The notes: a model not told the origin generated them from the sequence alone. 64,000 nucleotides of DNA from Nocardioides bruguierae (GCF_023656415.1 NZ_JAMOIL010000003.1:171255-235254); one strand, 5' to 3'. Shown: positions 9,116 through 20,122, numbered from the stretch's first letter. Made by a program: numbers and translations.

Positions 9116-10012
9116 ATGAGCACCGCCCCCGCCGCGCCCTTCGGGCGCATGCTGACCGCGATGGCCACCGCGTTCCACGACGACGGGTCGCTCGACCTCG
9201 AGTCGACGCAGCGTCTGGCCAAGCACCTCGTGGCCACGGGGCACGACGGTCTCGTCGTCTCCGGCACCACCGGGGAGTCGCCGACGACCACCATCGAGGA
9301 GGACGGCGAGATCCTCGCTGCCGTCCGCGCCGCCGTCGGCCCCGACGTGCACCTGGTCGCCGGCATCGGCACCAACGACACCCGCACCTCGCTCCAGCTG
9401 GCCGCCCAGGCCGGGGAGCGCGGCGCCGACGGCGTCCTGCTCGTGACGCCGTACTACAACAAGCCCGGCCAGGCCGGCATCCTGCACCACTTCTCCCAGG
9501 TCGTGCCCGCCGCCGGCCTGCCGGTGATGATCTACGACATCCCCGGCCGCACCGGCTCGCAGATCTCGCTGGAGACCTACGAGGTCATGCGCGAGTGGGA
9601 GTCGGTCGTCGCGATCAAGGACGCGGTGGGCGACCTCGTCCGCGGCCTGCGACTGACCAAGATGGGCTACGCCGTCTACTCCGGCGACGACGCCCTCAAC
9701 CTCGGCTGGCTCGCCTACGGCGCCAGCGGCTTCGTCTCCGTGGTCGGCCACGCCGCCGGCACCCAGCTGCGGGCCATGCTCGACGCCTGGTTCGGCGGCG
9801 ACGCCCACGAGGCCACCCAGATCTTCTCGCGGCTGCTCCCCGCGATCGACGCCATGATGGGCGTCGCGAACTACGGAGCCACCACCGCCAAGGCAGCACT
9901 CGAGCTGCAGGGCGTTCTCGACAACCGCAACGTCCGCTCACCGCTGGTCGCGCTGACCGACGCCGAGGTCACCGACCTCCGCGCCGGCCTCGAGGCCGCC
10001 GGGGTGCTCTGA
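9116..10012 (+). CDS. dapA: 4-hydroxy-tetrahydrodipicolinate synthase
   Basis: Condenses pyruvate with aspartate semialdehyde, the first committed step to diaminopimelate and lysine. The 298 residues contain GTTGESPTTT (pyruvate site), LVTPYYNKP with the catalytic Tyr, and the Schiff-base Lys (residue 168) in AIKDAVGD. The ATG at 9116 follows TAGCCT (9103-9108) by 7 nt, giving a leaderless transcript and ruling out longer upstream starts. RNase J follows after 62 nt, a dapA-rnj order I recall as common in actinobacteria. Confidence 0.95.
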   Translation: MSTAPAAPFGRMLTAMATAFHDDGSLDLESTQRLAKHLVATGHDGLVVSGTTGESPTTTIEEDGEILAAVRAAVGPDVHLVAGIGTNDTRTSLQLAAQAGERGADGVLLVTPYYNKPGQAGILHHFSQVVPAAGLPVMIYDIPGRTGSQISLETYEVMREWESVVAIKDAVGDLVRGLRLTKMGYAVYSGDDALNLGWLAYGASGFVSVVGHAAGTQLRAMLDAWFGGDAHEATQIFSRLLPAIDAMMGVANYGATTAKAALELQGVLDNRNVRSPLVALTDAEVTDLRAGLEAAGVL

Positions 10013-10074
10013 GCCGCGACACACCGCGGACTCCGGCTGCCCTGCGCGGCGGACGAGAACAGAACAGGAACTGC

Positions 10075-11760
10075 ATGACCAACGCCCAGACCAACCTCGG
10101 CACCCCGAAGAAGCTGAAGAAGAACGCCCTGCGGGTCACCCCGCTCGGCGGCCTCGGCGACGTCGGCCGCAACATGACCGCCTTCGAGCACGACGGGCGC
10201 ATCCTGCTCGTGGACTGCGGCGTCCTGTTCCCCGAGGACTCCCACCCCGGTGTCGACCTGATCCTGCCCGACTGGTCCTCCATCCGGGACCGTCTCGACA
10301 CCGTCGAGGCGCTGGTGCTGACGCACGGTCACGAGGACCACATCGGCGCGACCCCGTACCTGCTGCGCGAGCGCGAGGACATCCCGCTGGTCGGCTCGCA
10401 GCTGACCCTGGCGCTGGTCGCCTCCAAGCTCCGTGAGCACCGCCTGCGCGAGACCGTGCAGCACACCGTCGCCGAGGGTGACGTCATCAAGTTCGGCCCG
10501 TTCGAGCTCGAGTTCGTGGCCGTCAACCACTCCATCCCGGACGCGCTGGCGGTCTTCATCCGCACCTCCGCGGGCACCGTGCTGCACACCGGCGACTTCA
10601 AGATGGACCAGCTGCCGCTGGACGGCCGGATCACCGACCTGCGCTCGTTCGCGCGTCTGGGCGAGGAGGGCGTGGACCTGTTCCTCACCGACTCCACCAA
10701 CGCCGAGACCCCGGGCTTCACCCCGAGCGAGAAGCAGATCACCCCGGTCATCGACCAGGTCTTCCGCGAGTCCGACCAGCGGATCATCGTGGCCTGCTTC
10801 GCCTCGCACGTGCACCGCGTCCAGCAGGTGCTCGAGGCCGCGGTCGCGCACAAGCGCAAGGTCGGCTTCGTCGGCCGCTCGATGGTGCGCAACATGGGCA
10901 TCGCCCGCGACCTCGGCTACCTGGACCTGCCCGAGAACGTGCTGGTGGACGCCAAGGAGCTGGCGAACATCGCCCCGGAGAAGCAGGTGCTGATCTCCAC
11001 CGGCTCGCAGGGCGAGCCGATGTCGGCGCTCTCCCGGATCGCCCAGGGCAACCACAACTTCGTGCACCTGGAGGAGGGCGACACCGTCCTGCTCGCCTCC
11101 TCGCTCATCCCCGGCAACGAGAACGCCGTCTACCGCGTCATCAACGGGCTCTCCCGCTGGGGCGCGAAGGTCGTCCACAAGGGCAACGCGATGGTGCACG
11201 TCTCCGGCCACGCCAGCGCCGGCGAGCTGCTGTACTGCTACAACATCGTGAAGCCGAAGAACGTCATGCCCGTGCACGGCGAGTACCGGCACCTCAAGGC
11301 GAACGCGGCCCTGGCCGAGCAGACCGGCGTCGAGAACACCGTCATCGCCGAGGACGGCACCGTGGTCGACCTGGTCGACGGCGTCGCCTCGGTCGTCGGG
11401 AAGGTCGACTGCAGCTACGTCTTCGTGGACGGCTCCTCGGTCGGCGACATCACCGAGTCCGACCTCAAGGACCGCCAGATCCTCGGCGAGGAGGGGTTCA
11501 TCTCCGTCATCGTCGTCGTCGACTCCTCGACCGGTCGCGTCATCTCCGGCCCAGACATCCACGCCCGCGGCTTCGCCGAGGACGACTCGGTCTTCGAGAA
11601 CGTCAAGCCGGACATCGTCAAGGCGCTGGACCGTCTCGCCGCCGAGGGCGTCCCGGACAGCTACCAGATGCAGCAGGCCGTGCGCCGCACCATCGGGCGC
11701 TGGGTCAACACCCAGCACCGCCGTCGTCCGATGATCATCCCGACGGTCGTCACGACCTGA
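10075..11760 (+). CDS. rnj: ribonuclease J
   Basis: A metallo-beta-lactamase/beta-CASP ribonuclease with endo- and 5'-to-3' exonuclease activity in mRNA decay and rRNA maturation. The 561 residues fit the family. The zinc ligands are seen as H84-x-H86-x-D88-H89 (THGHEDHIG). The beta-CASP region includes TDSTNAE and FASHVHRVQQ, and the late GHAS and PVHGEYRH motifs complete the site. The C-terminal RNase J domain ends with a conserved RRPMIIPTVV tail. It lies 62 nt downstream of dapA, probably in the same transcript. Confidence 0.95.
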   Translation: MTNAQTNLGTPKKLKKNALRVTPLGGLGDVGRNMTAFEHDGRILLVDCGVLFPEDSHPGVDLILPDWSSIRDRLDTVEALVLTHGHEDHIGATPYLLREREDIPLVGSQLTLALVASKLREHRLRETVQHTVAEGDVIKFGPFELEFVAVNHSIPDALAVFIRTSAGTVLHTGDFKMDQLPLDGRITDLRSFARLGEEGVDLFLTDSTNAETPGFTPSEKQITPVIDQVFRESDQRIIVACFASHVHRVQQVLEAAVAHKRKVGFVGRSMVRNMGIARDLGYLDLPENVLVDAKELANIAPEKQVLISTGSQGEPMSALSRIAQGNHNFVHLEEGDTVLLASSLIPGNENAVYRVINGLSRWGAKVVHKGNAMVHVSGHASAGELLYCYNIVKPKNVMPVHGEYRHLKANAALAEQTGVENTVIAEDGTVVDLVDGVASVVGKVDCSYVFVDGSSVGDITESDLKDRQILGEEGFISVIVVVDSSTGRVISGPDIHARGFAEDDSVFENVKPDIVKALDRLAAEGVPDSYQMQQAVRRTIGRWVNTQHRRRPMIIPTVVTT

Positions 11761-11777
11761 CCGGATCTCCTGATCCC

Positions 11778-12383
11778 ATGACCGAGCCGCGGGCCGGGGT
11801 GGACGTTGGCTGGAACCACAACGTCCACCACCACCCGCGGCTCTGTCGTCTCCTCGCGGGCCTGCCCGCCCCCGCGCTGGACGTCGGCTGCGGGGACGGC
11901 GGGCTGGTCGCAGCCCTGAGGGCCTCCGGGACGCCGGCGTGGGGCTGCGACCCGGACCATGCCGCGGTCGCGGCAGCCGTGCCCGGCGCCCGCGGCCGAC
12001 TGCTCCGAGGTTCGGCCGAGTCGCTGCCCGTGCCCGACTCATCGTGCGGGGGAGTGGTCCTCGTCGCGGTGCTGCACCACGTGGACGCCGCCCTCGCGCT
12101 GGCCGAGGCGCGCCGTGTGGTCGTGCCGGGCGGTCGGGTGGTCGTCCTCTCGGTCGCCCGCGCACGCGGCTGGCGTGACCTGCCGACCGAGGCCGCCGAC
12201 GTCCTCGCCCACCAGGTGCTCTCGCGGACCCGGGGCCGGTGGCACGAGCCGCCCACCGCTCGCGCCGAGCCGACCCGGACGTGGGCCGAGGAGGCCGCGC
12301 TCCTGCAGCGGCACCTGCCCGGGGCCCGCACGCGTCGGGTGCGGCTGTGGCGGTCGGTGACCGTCTGGGACGCACCGGCCTGA
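11778..12383 (+). CDS. class I SAM-dependent methyltransferase
   Basis: A 201-residue soluble methyltransferase. Motif I is DVGCGDGGL (about residues 35-43). The acidic strand-2 end is CDPDH, and the GSAESLPVPDSS segment with VLVAVLHHVDA matches methyltransferase motifs II-III, as in small-molecule or tRNA (Trm9-like) enzymes. The substrate is unknown. It starts 17 nt behind RNase J and is likely in that operon. A long perfect hairpin follows the stop and probably ends the transcript. Confidence 0.8.
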   Translation: MTEPRAGVDVGWNHNVHHHPRLCRLLAGLPAPALDVGCGDGGLVAALRASGTPAWGCDPDHAAVAAAVPGARGRLLRGSAESLPVPDSSCGGVVLVAVLHHVDAALALAEARRVVVPGGRVVVLSVARARGWRDLPTEAADVLAHQVLSRTRGRWHEPPTARAEPTRTWAEEAALLQRHLPGARTRRVRLWRSVTVWDAPA

Positions 12384-12411
12384 CCGCCGGACTCCTCGCG
12401 CGACCCGGATC

Positions 12412-12462
12412 GTGTCACCGCACGCACGCCTCCGAGGGGCTCGTAGGTGCGTGCGGTGACAC
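12412..12462 (+). terminator. 16-bp perfect inverted repeat, probable terminator
   Basis: Arms 12412-12427 and 12447-12462 are perfectly complementary (GTGTCACCGCACGCAC and its reverse complement) around a 19-nt loop, 29 nt after the methyltransferase stop. There is no U-tract, as is usual at this GC content. A second, weaker 7-bp hairpin (12519-12541) follows before the ftsK promoter. Confidence 0.6.
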
Positions 12463-12594
12463 AACCCCGACCGCGGCCGGTCCCGGTGGGGGAGGGGTCG
12501 CGACACGCCGGTGAGACAACCCTCAAGCGACACGTGAGGGTGGGACGCCTGTTAATCCCTGGGACGGCAGTGACTCTCACCTAGTGTGCTCACC

Positions 12595-15492
12595 ATGGCG
12601 ACCCGTACGTCTTCCCCGCCGGGGTCGCGGAGCACGAGCACGACATCGTCCGGTTCTTCCCCGGCCGGACGCAGCGGCTCGAGCACCCGATCCCGGAGTA
12701 CGACCACCAGCACCGCCCGGTCCACGTCGACCGGACGGCGCCCGGCGTCCTCCAAGGCCACCTCGAAGACCCCCTCCAAGAGCACCAAGAAGTCGACGAG
12801 CAGCCGGCCCGAGCCCCGCGCCGTGCGTAGCGGGCAGGGGCCGGTCTCCCGGTTCTTCGGGCTGGTCTTCCGCGGCCTGCGCGCCGTGTGGCTGGGCATC
12901 GCCCACACGCTGGGCGCGGCCGCCCGCGGCATCGGCCGCAGCGCCCGCGACCTGGAGCCGGAGCACCGCCGTGACGGCGGCGGCCTGGCGCTGCTCGCGC
13001 TCGCGCTGGTGACGGCGGCGGCGGTCTGGTTCCAGATCTCCAGCCCGGTCACCGACGTGGTGCGCGTGGCGGTCGAGGGCAGCGTCGGCAAGATCGGCTG
13101 GCTCGTGCCGCTGGCCCTGGTGTGGGCCGGCTGGCGCCTCATGCGCGACCCGGTCGGCAACGGCCCGGTGGGCCGTCAGGTGATCGGCTGGGCCGCGCTC
13201 GCGTTCGGCGTGCTCGGCATCGTGCACCTCGCCAACGGGGACCCGCAGCCGGTCGCCGGCGACGTGACCCCGCTGCGCGAGGGCGGGGGAGCGGTCGGCT
13301 ACGTCGTCGCCTCCCTGCTCATGGACCTGCTGCGCACCGGCTTCCTGGTCGTGCCGCTGCTGGTCCTGCTCTCCTTCTTCGGCGTCCTGGTTATCACCGC
13401 GACGCCCGTCTACCAGGTGCCGCTGAAGCTGGCCGACGCCCGCGACCGGATGCTCGGCCGCACCCCGGAGGCCCAGGCCGAGCTCGCCGCGCGCCGCGGC
13501 GAGATCGACCCCGAGATGGGTTCGCCCGCCTACGACTCCCCGCTGGTCGACACGCGCAGCGGGAAGCGCGTGCACGACACCACCGGCGAGGACACCGGTC
13601 CGATGCCCGCGGTCGGCGCCACGGCCGCGCGCGAGAAGGACGCCCTCGACGTCGCCATGGAGCAGACCGAGGGCGGCCGCGGCCGCACCCTGTTCCGCCG
13701 GGGCCGCAAGAAGACCGGCGAGGACGAGGCGGGTCTCGACATCCTCGACGGCCAGGAGCCCGCGGACGACGGGGCGCAGACCGAGCACATGAGCGCGGTC
13801 GACCCCTACGGCGAGTACGCCGAGCACGACGACGCGGACCAGCCGCAGGGCACGCGCGGCTCGGACGACGGCTACGGCCGCGCCGACGACAACCACACCT
13901 CGCCCGACGCGGCCGAGGCGCTGGCGGTCGTCGCCGGCGAGGAGCCGCTGCCCGGCAAGGGCCTCGAGGCCCCGCAGCACGCCCAGCTGCCGCCGCGCGT
14001 GGAGCAGCTGGAGATCTCCGGCGACATCGCCTACAGCCTCCCGGCCAGCGACCTGCTGAAGGCCGGCTCGCCGCACAAGCCGAAGTCGAAGGCGTCCGAC
14101 GACGTCGTCGCGCGACTGACCCAGGTGCTGGAGGAGTTCGGCATCGACGCGGCCGTCACCGGCTACACCCGCGGCCCGACGGTCACGCGGTACGAGGTCG
14201 AGCTCGGCGCCGGCGTGAAGGTCGAGAAGATCACCGGCATCCAGAAGAACATCGCCTACGCGGTGGCCTCGGCCGACGTCCGCATCCTCTCGCCCATCCC
14301 CGGCAAGTCCGCGGTCGGCGTGGAGATCCCCAACACCGACAAGGAGGTCGTCACCCTCGGTGACGTCCTGCGCTCGACCAAGGCGCGCAGCGACCACCAC
14401 CCGATGGTGACCGGCCTCGGCAAGGACGTGGAGGGCGGCTTCGTCGTCGCCAACCTGGCCAAGATGCCCCACCTGCTCGTCGCCGGCGCCACCGGATCGG
14501 GCAAGTCGTCGTTCATCAACTCGATGATCACCTCGATCCTCATGCGCTCCACGCCGGACGAGGTGCGGATGATCATGGTCGACCCCAAGCGGGTCGAGCT
14601 GAACGCCTACGAGGGCGTCCCGCACCTGATCACCCCGATCATCACCAACCCGAAGAAGGCCGCCGAGGCGCTGGCCTGGGTCGTGCGCGAGATGGACCTG
14701 CGCTACGACGACCTGGCCAACTTCGGGTTCCGGCACGTGGACGACTTCAACAAGGCCGTCCGGGCGGGCAAGGTCGAGCTGCCGCTGGGCAGCGAGCGCA
14801 CGCTCGAGCCGTACCCGTACCTGCTGGTCATCGTCGACGAGCTCGCGGACCTGATGATGGTCGCCCCGCGCGACGTCGAGGACGCGGTCGTCCGCATCAC
14901 CCAGCTGGCCCGTGCCGCCGGCATCCACCTGGTGCTCGCCACACAGCGTCCCTCTGTCGACGTCGTCACCGGCCTGATCAAGGCCAACGTGCCCAGCCGA
15001 CTGGCGTTCGCCACCTCGAGCCTGGGTGACTCCCGCGTCATCCTCGACCAGCCGGGTGCGGAGAAGCTGGTCGGTCAGGGTGACGGCCTGTTCCTGCCGA
15101 TGGGCGCCTCCAAGCCCGTCCGCGTGCAGGGCTCGTGGGTCTCGGAGTCCGAGGTCCGCGAGGTCGTGCAGTTCGTCAAGACCCAGCTCGAGCCGAGCTA
15201 CCGCGAGGACGTCACCGCCCCGGCGGCGTCCAAGAAGGAGCTCGACGACGACATCGGCGACGACCTCGACCTGGTGATCCAGGCCATCGAGCTGATCGTC
15301 TCCACGCAGTTCGGTTCCACGTCGATGCTGCAGCGCAAGCTGCGCGTCGGCTTCGCCAAGGCCGGCCGCCTCATGGACATCCTGGAGTCCCGTGGCGTGG
15401 TCGGTCCCAGTGAGGGCTCCAAGGCGCGCGACGTCCTGGTCAAGCCCGACGAGGTGGACGGCGTCATCGCGACCCTGCAGGGGGAGATGTGA
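12595..15492 (+). CDS. ftsK: FtsK/SpoIIIE-family DNA translocase
   Basis: A 965-residue septal DNA pump that moves chromosome termini during division. After a Ser/Thr/Arg-rich N-terminal tail (to ~75) there are several membrane segments (~125-285), a charged linker (~285-480), and the motor domain. The Walker A motif is GATGSGKSS near residue 635; Walker B is [10 protein letters not shown]. The C-terminal ~75 residues form the winged-helix gamma domain ([16 protein letters not shown]) that reads KOPS-type sites. The ATG at 12595 has TAGTGT (12582-12587) 7 nt upstream; the GTG at 12586 would start inside that hexamer. The stop overlaps the next GTG. Confidence 0.95.
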   Translation: MATRTSSPPGSRSTSTTSSGSSPAGRSGSSTRSRSTTTSTARSTSTGRRPASSKATSKTPSKSTKKSTSSRPEPRAVRSGQGPVSRFFGLVFRGLRAVWLGIAHTLGAAARGIGRSARDLEPEHRRDGGGLALLALALVTAAAVWFQISSPVTDVVRVAVEGSVGKIGWLVPLALVWAGWRLMRDPVGNGPVGRQVIGWAALAFGVLGIVHLANGDPQPVAGDVTPLREGGGAVGYVVASLLMDLLRTGFLVVPLLVLLSFFGVLVITATPVYQVPLKLADARDRMLGRTPEAQAELAARRGEIDPEMGSPAYDSPLVDTRSGKRVHDTTGEDTGPMPAVGATAAREKDALDVAMEQTEGGRGRTLFRRGRKKTGEDEAGLDILDGQEPADDGAQTEHMSAVDPYGEYAEHDDADQPQGTRGSDDGYGRADDNHTSPDAAEALAVVAGEEPLPGKGLEAPQHAQLPPRVEQLEISGDIAYSLPASDLLKAGSPHKPKSKASDDVVARLTQVLEEFGIDAAVTGYTRGPTVTRYEVELGAGVKVEKITGIQKNIAYAVASADVRILSPIPGKSAVGVEIPNTDKEVVTLGDVLRSTKARSDHHPMVTGLGKDVEGGFVVANLAKMPHLLVAGATGSGKSSFINSMITSILMRSTPDEVRMIMVDPKRVELNAYEGVPHLITPIITNPKKAAEALAWVVREMDLRYDDLANFGFRHVDDFNKAVRAGKVELPLGSERTLEPYPYLLVIVDELADLMMVAPRDVEDAVVRITQLARAAGIHLVLATQRPSVDVVTGLIKANVPSRLAFATSSLGDSRVILDQPGAEKLVGQGDGLFLPMGASKPVRVQGSWVSESEVREVVQFVKTQLEPSYREDVTAPAASKKELDDDIGDDLDLVIQAIELIVSTQFGSTSMLQRKLRVGFAKAGRLMDILESRGVVGPSEGSKARDVLVKPDEVDGVIATLQGEM

Positions 15493-17657
15493 ACGAGCAC
15501 GAGCAGAACCTGACCACGAGCGGCACCGACACCCTCGAGCGGGACGCCGGCACCCCGGCGAGCCCCGTGGTGGAGCTGCGTCGCAACACCCGGCTCTCGG
15601 CCGTCGTCCTCGCCCTCGCGGCGCTGCTGACCCTCGGCTACCTCGTGCGGGTGCTCTCCGGGCCCAGCGCGCTCGACCTGGCCGTGCTGCTCGTCGTGCT
15701 GGTCGTCGCCGGCCTGCACGTGGCGACGCTGGTCGACTCCCGCGCGCCGCTGCTGGTGGCCGACGGGCTCGGCGTCCGCGTGCGTGAGCGGCGGACGTGG
15801 CGGGGCTACCCGTGGCAGGACCTCGCCGGTGTCGAGGTGCTGCCGCGCCGGTCGTGGTGGAAGGACGGCTCGCTCGACGTGCTGCCCGCCCACGGCGACC
15901 CGATCGCCCTGCGCCTGGGCGCCGCCACCCGCGTGGCCGGGCTCCACGCGCGGCACCGCGACCTGGTCGACGCCCTCTCCGAGCTGGCCGAGGGCCGTTG
16001 CGACGTGGCCGAGATCGACGGCTACGAGTACGTCGACGCGGACGAGTGGGCCGCGGGGCAGGCCTCGCACCAGCCGACCCGGCCGGTGCAGCAGCCCGTG
16101 CCCGCCGGCGCGCAGGAGCAGGCGCGGACGCAGCCCGCGGACGCGGTCGTGGCCGCCGTCCCGGTGGTCGTCGCGGAGACCGCTGCGGCGCGACGCGCCG
16201 ACGAGCCGGTCCTCGCCGAGCCCGTGGACCAGGACACCGAGCGGGACACCGAGCGGGACACCGAGCAGGACGTCGAGCACGACGTCGAGCACGACGTCGT
16301 GCACGACGACGTGCAGCACGACGAGCTCGCCCCGGAGCCGCAGGACGTCGACGACGAGCCCACGCCGGTCGTGGACGAGCCGGTCGAGCACGAGCCCGCC
16401 GCGGTCGCGGAGACCCTCGAGGCCTCGCCGGTGGAGCCGTCCTCCGACGAGGCGACCAGCCGGGGCTGGGACCCGCTCAGCGACCCGTTCCCCCACGACG
16501 AGCCGCGTGCCTCGGCCGACGCCGGCCTGCCGCGCTCGCGCAACCCCTTCACCGACGCCGTGCACCGCATGAGCGGCCTGCTGCCATCCCTCTCGCTGTT
16601 CCGCCGCGAGGGCCAGGACGCGGGTGCGACCGAGATGGGCGACCTGCCGTCGGCGACGCCCGAGGCGACCCGCCCGGTCATCGCCGGCGTGCGGGTCGAC
16701 GGCCCCCGCACCGGCGCCCAGGTCGGCTCCGACGGCGGCAGCCCGCTGACCGTCTTCGGCGCGAACGCCCTGCGCCTGGACCCGGCCGAGACCGAGGACG
16801 GGGACGGCGCCCGCCGGCTGCCCGAGGCACGCGAGCTGCGACGCCCCGGCTCGGTGGACCTGGTGGAGGAGACCACCACCTGGGGAGACCGGGTGCGGCC
16901 GATCGCCCGGGCCGGCCACCCCGTCGACCCGATCGCGTGGGCGGACTCCGACGAGCCCGCCGACGAGCCCGTCGTCGGGCCGGAGCTGGCCGCGGCCCGC
17001 ACCCGCCTGGGGCTCAGCGTCGACCAGCTCGCCGACCGCACCCGCGTCCGCCCGCACGTCATCGAGGCCATGGAGGTCGACGACTTCGGCCCCTGCGGCG
17101 GCGACTTCTACGCCCGAGGCCACCTGCGCACCCTGGCCCGGGTGCTCGGCACCGACCCCGCACCGCTGGTCGCGCTCTACGACGAGCACTACGCCGACGC
17201 GCCGGTCTCGGCGCAGCGCGTGCTCGGCGTGGACCCCGCCGTCCGGCACCCGCGGCTCGGTCGCGGCGGCAGCCCCCGCTGGTCGGTGCTCGTGGCGGCC
17301 GTGATGGCGCTGGTTCTCGCGTGGAGCATCGCCCGGCTCGTCGTGGACGGCGGCTCGCCGGCCGTCGAGGACGTGCCGACGCTCAGCACCTCGTCGGCCG
17401 CCGGCACCGGTGCCCGGACGACGGTCGAGCTGACCGCGGCCGGCGGTGGCGCCCGGGTCGTGGTGCGCGACGGCGCCAACGAGCTGGTCTTCCGCGGCAC
17501 CCTGGCGTTCGGCGAGGTCGAGACGCTCGACTGGGTCTCCCAGCCGGTGCGCATCCGCACCAGCGACGGCTCGCTCGAGGTCAGCGTCGGTGGCGTCGCC
17601 CAGGGCGCAATGGGCCGCACGGGCCACGCGGCCGAGGACACCTACACCGCCGACTGA
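15489..17657 (+). CDS. RodZ-like membrane protein with cytoplasmic HTH
   Basis: A 722-residue protein whose GTG overlaps the ftsK stop (GTGA). Two N-terminal membrane segments (~33-80) are followed by a PH-like region (~85-170), a long acidic linker with a Glu/Asp/His repeat (~247-280), and a RodZ-type helix-turn-helix (~497-570: [20 protein letters not shown]). Then comes one transmembrane helix (~600-617) and an external DUF4115-like domain (~640-710). The HTH-TM-DUF4115 order is the RodZ pattern that links MreB-type cytoskeleton to the wall in rods. The extra N-terminal membrane module is larger than in classical RodZ (~340 residues). A cell-envelope role is inferred from domains and from its place behind ftsK. 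Confidence 0.8.
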   Translation: MNEHEQNLTTSGTDTLERDAGTPASPVVELRRNTRLSAVVLALAALLTLGYLVRVLSGPSALDLAVLLVVLVVAGLHVATLVDSRAPLLVADGLGVRVRERRTWRGYPWQDLAGVEVLPRRSWWKDGSLDVLPAHGDPIALRLGAATRVAGLHARHRDLVDALSELAEGRCDVAEIDGYEYVDADEWAAGQASHQPTRPVQQPVPAGAQEQARTQPADAVVAAVPVVVAETAAARRADEPVLAEPVDQDTERDTERDTEQDVEHDVEHDVVHDDVQHDELAPEPQDVDDEPTPVVDEPVEHEPAAVAETLEASPVEPSSDEATSRGWDPLSDPFPHDEPRASADAGLPRSRNPFTDAVHRMSGLLPSLSLFRREGQDAGATEMGDLPSATPEATRPVIAGVRVDGPRTGAQVGSDGGSPLTVFGANALRLDPAETEDGDGARRLPEARELRRPGSVDLVEETTTWGDRVRPIARAGHPVDPIAWADSDEPADEPVVGPELAAARTRLGLSVDQLADRTRVRPHVIEAMEVDDFGPCGGDFYARGHLRTLARVLGTDPAPLVALYDEHYADAPVSAQRVLGVDPAVRHPRLGRGGSPRWSVLVAAVMALVLAWSIARLVVDGGSPAVEDVPTLSTSSAAGTGARTTVELTAAGGGARVVVRDGANELVFRGTLAFGEVETLDWVSQPVRIRTSDGSLEVSVGGVAQGAMGRTGHAAEDTYTAD
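16227..16323 (+). repeat. in-frame acidic tandem repeat within the RodZ-like gene
   Basis: Short units encoding D-T-E-R and later D-V-E-H recur in frame, with near-identical DNA (GGGACACCGAGC repeated), giving a low-complexity acidic and His-rich linker. Such repeats readily change length by slippage. Confidence 0.75.
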
Positions 17658-17707
17658 CGCCGGTGCCAGGCCCTGTCACGGGAGCCGCCACCTGCGGCTC
17701 CACCAGC

Positions 17708-17752
17708 ACGCGCCACGACGGCCGAGGGTTCGCCCCGGCCGTCGTGGCGCGT
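17708..17752 (+). terminator. 16-bp perfect hairpin after the RodZ-like gene
   Basis: Arms 17708-17723 and 17737-17752 pair perfectly around a 13-nt loop. It lies 50 nt after the RodZ-like stop and ends 17 nt before the rimO start, so it either terminates the ftsK transcript or sits in the rimO promoter/leader. Confidence 0.55.
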
Positions 17753-17769
17753 CATACTCGGTGATCGAG

Positions 17770-19239
17770 ATGACGACTACCCAGCCAGCCCCGGACCAGA
17801 CTCCCGCCGAGACCACCGCCGTGGACGCGGAGGCGGGGGAGCGGCCCCTCCTCTCCGTCGCGATGGTCACCCTCGGGTGCGCCCGCAACGAGGTCGACTC
17901 CGAGGAGCTGGCCGGACGCCTGGAGGCCGGTGGCTTCCGGCTCGTCACCGACGCCGCCGAGGCCGACACGGTGGTCGTGAACACCTGCGGGTTCGTCGAG
18001 TCCGCGAAGAAGGACTCGGTCGACACCCTCCTCGAGGCCGCCGACCTCAAGACCACCAACGGTGGCCGCGCCCAGGCGGTCGTGGCGGTGGGCTGCATGG
18101 CCGAGCGCTACGGCAAGGACCTGGCCGAGTCGCTGCCCGAGGCCGACGCGGTGCTCGGCTTCGACGACTACCCGGTGATCGCCGACCGGCTGCGCTCCAT
18201 CATGGCGGGCGAGGCGCACACCTCCCACGTGCCGGCCGACCGCCGCACGCTGCTGCCGATCAGCCCGGTCGAGCGGGCGCTGTCGACCGCCCCCGTCCCG
18301 GGTCACGCCTCCGGCCCCGCGTCCCTGCGTCGCCGCCTGGACGACGGGCCCACCGCCTCCCTCAAGCTCGCCTCCGGCTGCGACCGTCGGTGCAGCTTCT
18401 GCGCCATCCCCTCCTTCCGCGGCTCGTTCGTCTCCCGTCGCCCCACCGACGTGCTGGACGAGGCCCGCTGGCTCGCCGAGCAGGGTGTCAAGGAGCTGTT
18501 CCTGGTCAGCGAGAACTCCACCTCCTACGGCAAGGACCTCGGCGACATCCGGCTCCTGGAGACCCTCCTGCCCGAGCTGGCGGCCGTCGACGGGATCGAG
18601 CGCGTCCGGGTGAGCTACCTCCAGCCCGCCGAGACGCGGCCGGGGCTGGTCCAGGCGATCGCGCAGACGCCCGGCGTCGTCCCGTACTTCGACCTGTCCT
18701 TCCAGCACGCCTCGGCGTCCGTGCTGCGCCGCATGCGCCGCTTCGGCGACCCGGAGAGCTTCCTGGGCCTGCTCGAGCAGGTCCGGTCGCTGGCCCCCAC
18801 CGCCGGCGTGCGCTCGAACGCGATCGTGGGCTTCCCGGGGGAGACCGAGGAGGACCTGCAGACGCTGTGCGACTTCCTCGTCGCCGCGCGGATGGACGTC
18901 ACCGGCGTCTTCGGCTACTCCGACGAGGACGGCACCGAGGCCGCCGGGTACGAGGACAAGCTGGACGAGGACGAGGTGCGCGCCCGCACCGAGCACGTCT
19001 CCCAGCTGGTCGAGCAGCTCAACGCCGAGCGCGCCGAGGAGCGCGTGGGCGAGGTCGTCGAGGTGCTGGTCGAGGACGTCGAGTCGGACCCCGAGGGGGC
19101 CGTCGGCCGCGCAGCCTTCCAGGGCCCGGAGGTGGACGGGACGACCCTGCTGCTCGGCTCCTCGGCCGAGGTCGGCATGATCGTGCGCGCCGAGGTCGTC
19201 GGGACCGACGGCGTCGACCTGATCGCCGAGGAGGTCTGA
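17770..19239 (+). CDS. rimO: ribosomal protein S12 methylthiotransferase
   Basis: A radical-SAM enzyme that adds a methylthio group to an Asp of ribosomal protein S12. The 489-residue protein has the N-terminal UPF0004 domain ([15 protein letters not shown] and [13 protein letters not shown]), the radical-SAM cluster C204-x3-C208-x2-C211 ([16 protein letters not shown]), and a C-terminal TRAM domain (~425-489). [11 protein letters not shown] places it with RimO rather than MiaB. A GTG at 17761 is an alternative start 3 codons upstream. The stop abuts the GTG of pgsA, so the two are coupled. Confidence 0.93.
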   Translation: MTTTQPAPDQTPAETTAVDAEAGERPLLSVAMVTLGCARNEVDSEELAGRLEAGGFRLVTDAAEADTVVVNTCGFVESAKKDSVDTLLEAADLKTTNGGRAQAVVAVGCMAERYGKDLAESLPEADAVLGFDDYPVIADRLRSIMAGEAHTSHVPADRRTLLPISPVERALSTAPVPGHASGPASLRRRLDDGPTASLKLASGCDRRCSFCAIPSFRGSFVSRRPTDVLDEARWLAEQGVKELFLVSENSTSYGKDLGDIRLLETLLPELAAVDGIERVRVSYLQPAETRPGLVQAIAQTPGVVPYFDLSFQHASASVLRRMRRFGDPESFLGLLEQVRSLAPTAGVRSNAIVGFPGETEEDLQTLCDFLVAARMDVTGVFGYSDEDGTEAAGYEDKLDEDEVRARTEHVSQLVEQLNAERAEERVGEVVEVLVEDVESDPEGAVGRAAFQGPEVDGTTLLLGSSAEVGMIVRAEVVGTDGVDLIAEEV

Positions 19240-19857
19240 GTGACCGACAGCGCCGCCACCGAGGCACCGAAGCCCTCGAACTGGAACCTCCCCAACGCCC
19301 TGACGACCCTGCGGATCGTCCTGGTGCCGTTCTTCGGCTGGGCCCTGCTCTACGACGGGGGTGAGTCCGCGACGTCGCGGATCATCGCCTGGGTGATCTT
19401 CGCGGTCGCGATGATCACCGACAAGATCGACGGTGACCTGGCCCGGGCCCGGAACCTGGTCACCGACTTCGGCAAGATCGCCGACCCGATCGCGGACAAG
19501 GCGATGACCGGGATGGCGCTGATCGCTCTCTCGATCGTGGGGGACATCTGGTGGTGGGTCACCATCGTCGTCCTCCTGCGCGAGTGGAGCGTGACGCTGC
19601 TGCGGCTCTCGGTGCTGCGCAAGGTCGTGATCGCCGCCAAGGACCTGGGCAAGCTCAAGACGACGGTGCAGGCGCTGGCCCTCGGAGGCCTCACGCTGCC
19701 GTGGCTGGACTCGGACGTGCCGGCGAGCCTGGAACTGCCGTTCCAGGTGGTCTTCTACGTGTTCCAGGCGTGCCTGGCCGTGGCGGTCGGGCTCACGCTC
19801 TGGTCCGGCTTCGAGTTCTACAAGGAGCTGTGGAAGCAGCGCGACCAGCTGCGCTGA
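19240..19857 (+). CDS. pgsA: CDP-diacylglycerol-glycerol-3-phosphate 3-phosphatidyltransferase
   Basis: Membrane enzyme making phosphatidylglycerophosphate, the first step to phosphatidylglycerol and cardiolipin. The complete CDP-alcohol phosphotransferase signature D-G-x2-A-R-x8-G-x3-D-x3-D is present (DGDLARAR through DPIAD, residues ~65-87), within a 205-residue multi-helix protein of normal size. It starts with GTG directly after the rimO stop. In many actinobacteria cinA and clgR follow pgsA; here cinA is absent and clgR is ~9.3 kb away. Confidence 0.93.
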   Translation: MTDSAATEAPKPSNWNLPNALTTLRIVLVPFFGWALLYDGGESATSRIIAWVIFAVAMITDKIDGDLARARNLVTDFGKIADPIADKAMTGMALIALSIVGDIWWWVTIVVLLREWSVTLLRLSVLRKVVIAAKDLGKLKTTVQALALGGLTLPWLDSDVPASLELPFQVVFYVFQACLAVAVGLTLWSGFEFYKELWKQRDQLR

Positions 19858-19902
19858 GGCGCGCAGGGCCCCTGACCTGGGGTTCTGCTGTGAGATTCCG
19901 GT

Positions 19903-19931
19903 GGACGCGGGGGTCGTGGACCCCCGCGTTC
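19903..19931 (+). terminator. hairpin terminator after pgsA
   Basis: ACGCGGGGGTC and its complement pair around a GTG loop (11 bp plus flanking G-T and G-C pairs), 45 nt after the pgsA stop, ending the ftsK-pgsA region before the giant nuclease gene. Confidence 0.65.
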
Positions 19932-20014
19932 CGCTGTTCCGGACCGCCCGTGTAAGGTCCGCGCCCCTGCGCGCGAGCGATCCAGACCTGTGTAACAACG
20001 AGCCGTCCCGTTTC

Positions 20015-20069
20015 GTTACGCAGCGTTCACCAGAACGCCTGTTTCACGGCATGTGCTCCTGGTTAGGGT
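20015..20069 (+). promoter_or_regulatory. candidate promoter of the giant secreted nuclease gene
   Basis: TAGGGT (20064-20069) is a reasonable -10 with TTCACG (20043-20048) upstream at a short 15-nt spacing, leaving a ~45-nt leader with a ribosome site. GTTCACC at 20025-20031, preceded by GTTACGC ten bases earlier, vaguely recalls half of an actinobacterial PHO box, which would suit a phosphate-scavenging enzyme, but the match is weak. Confidence 0.3.
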
Positions 20070-20122
20070 GAGGCGCTTCTCAGCATCTGTTGAACTCATT
20101 CTCACTTTCGGGAGATTTTTTC

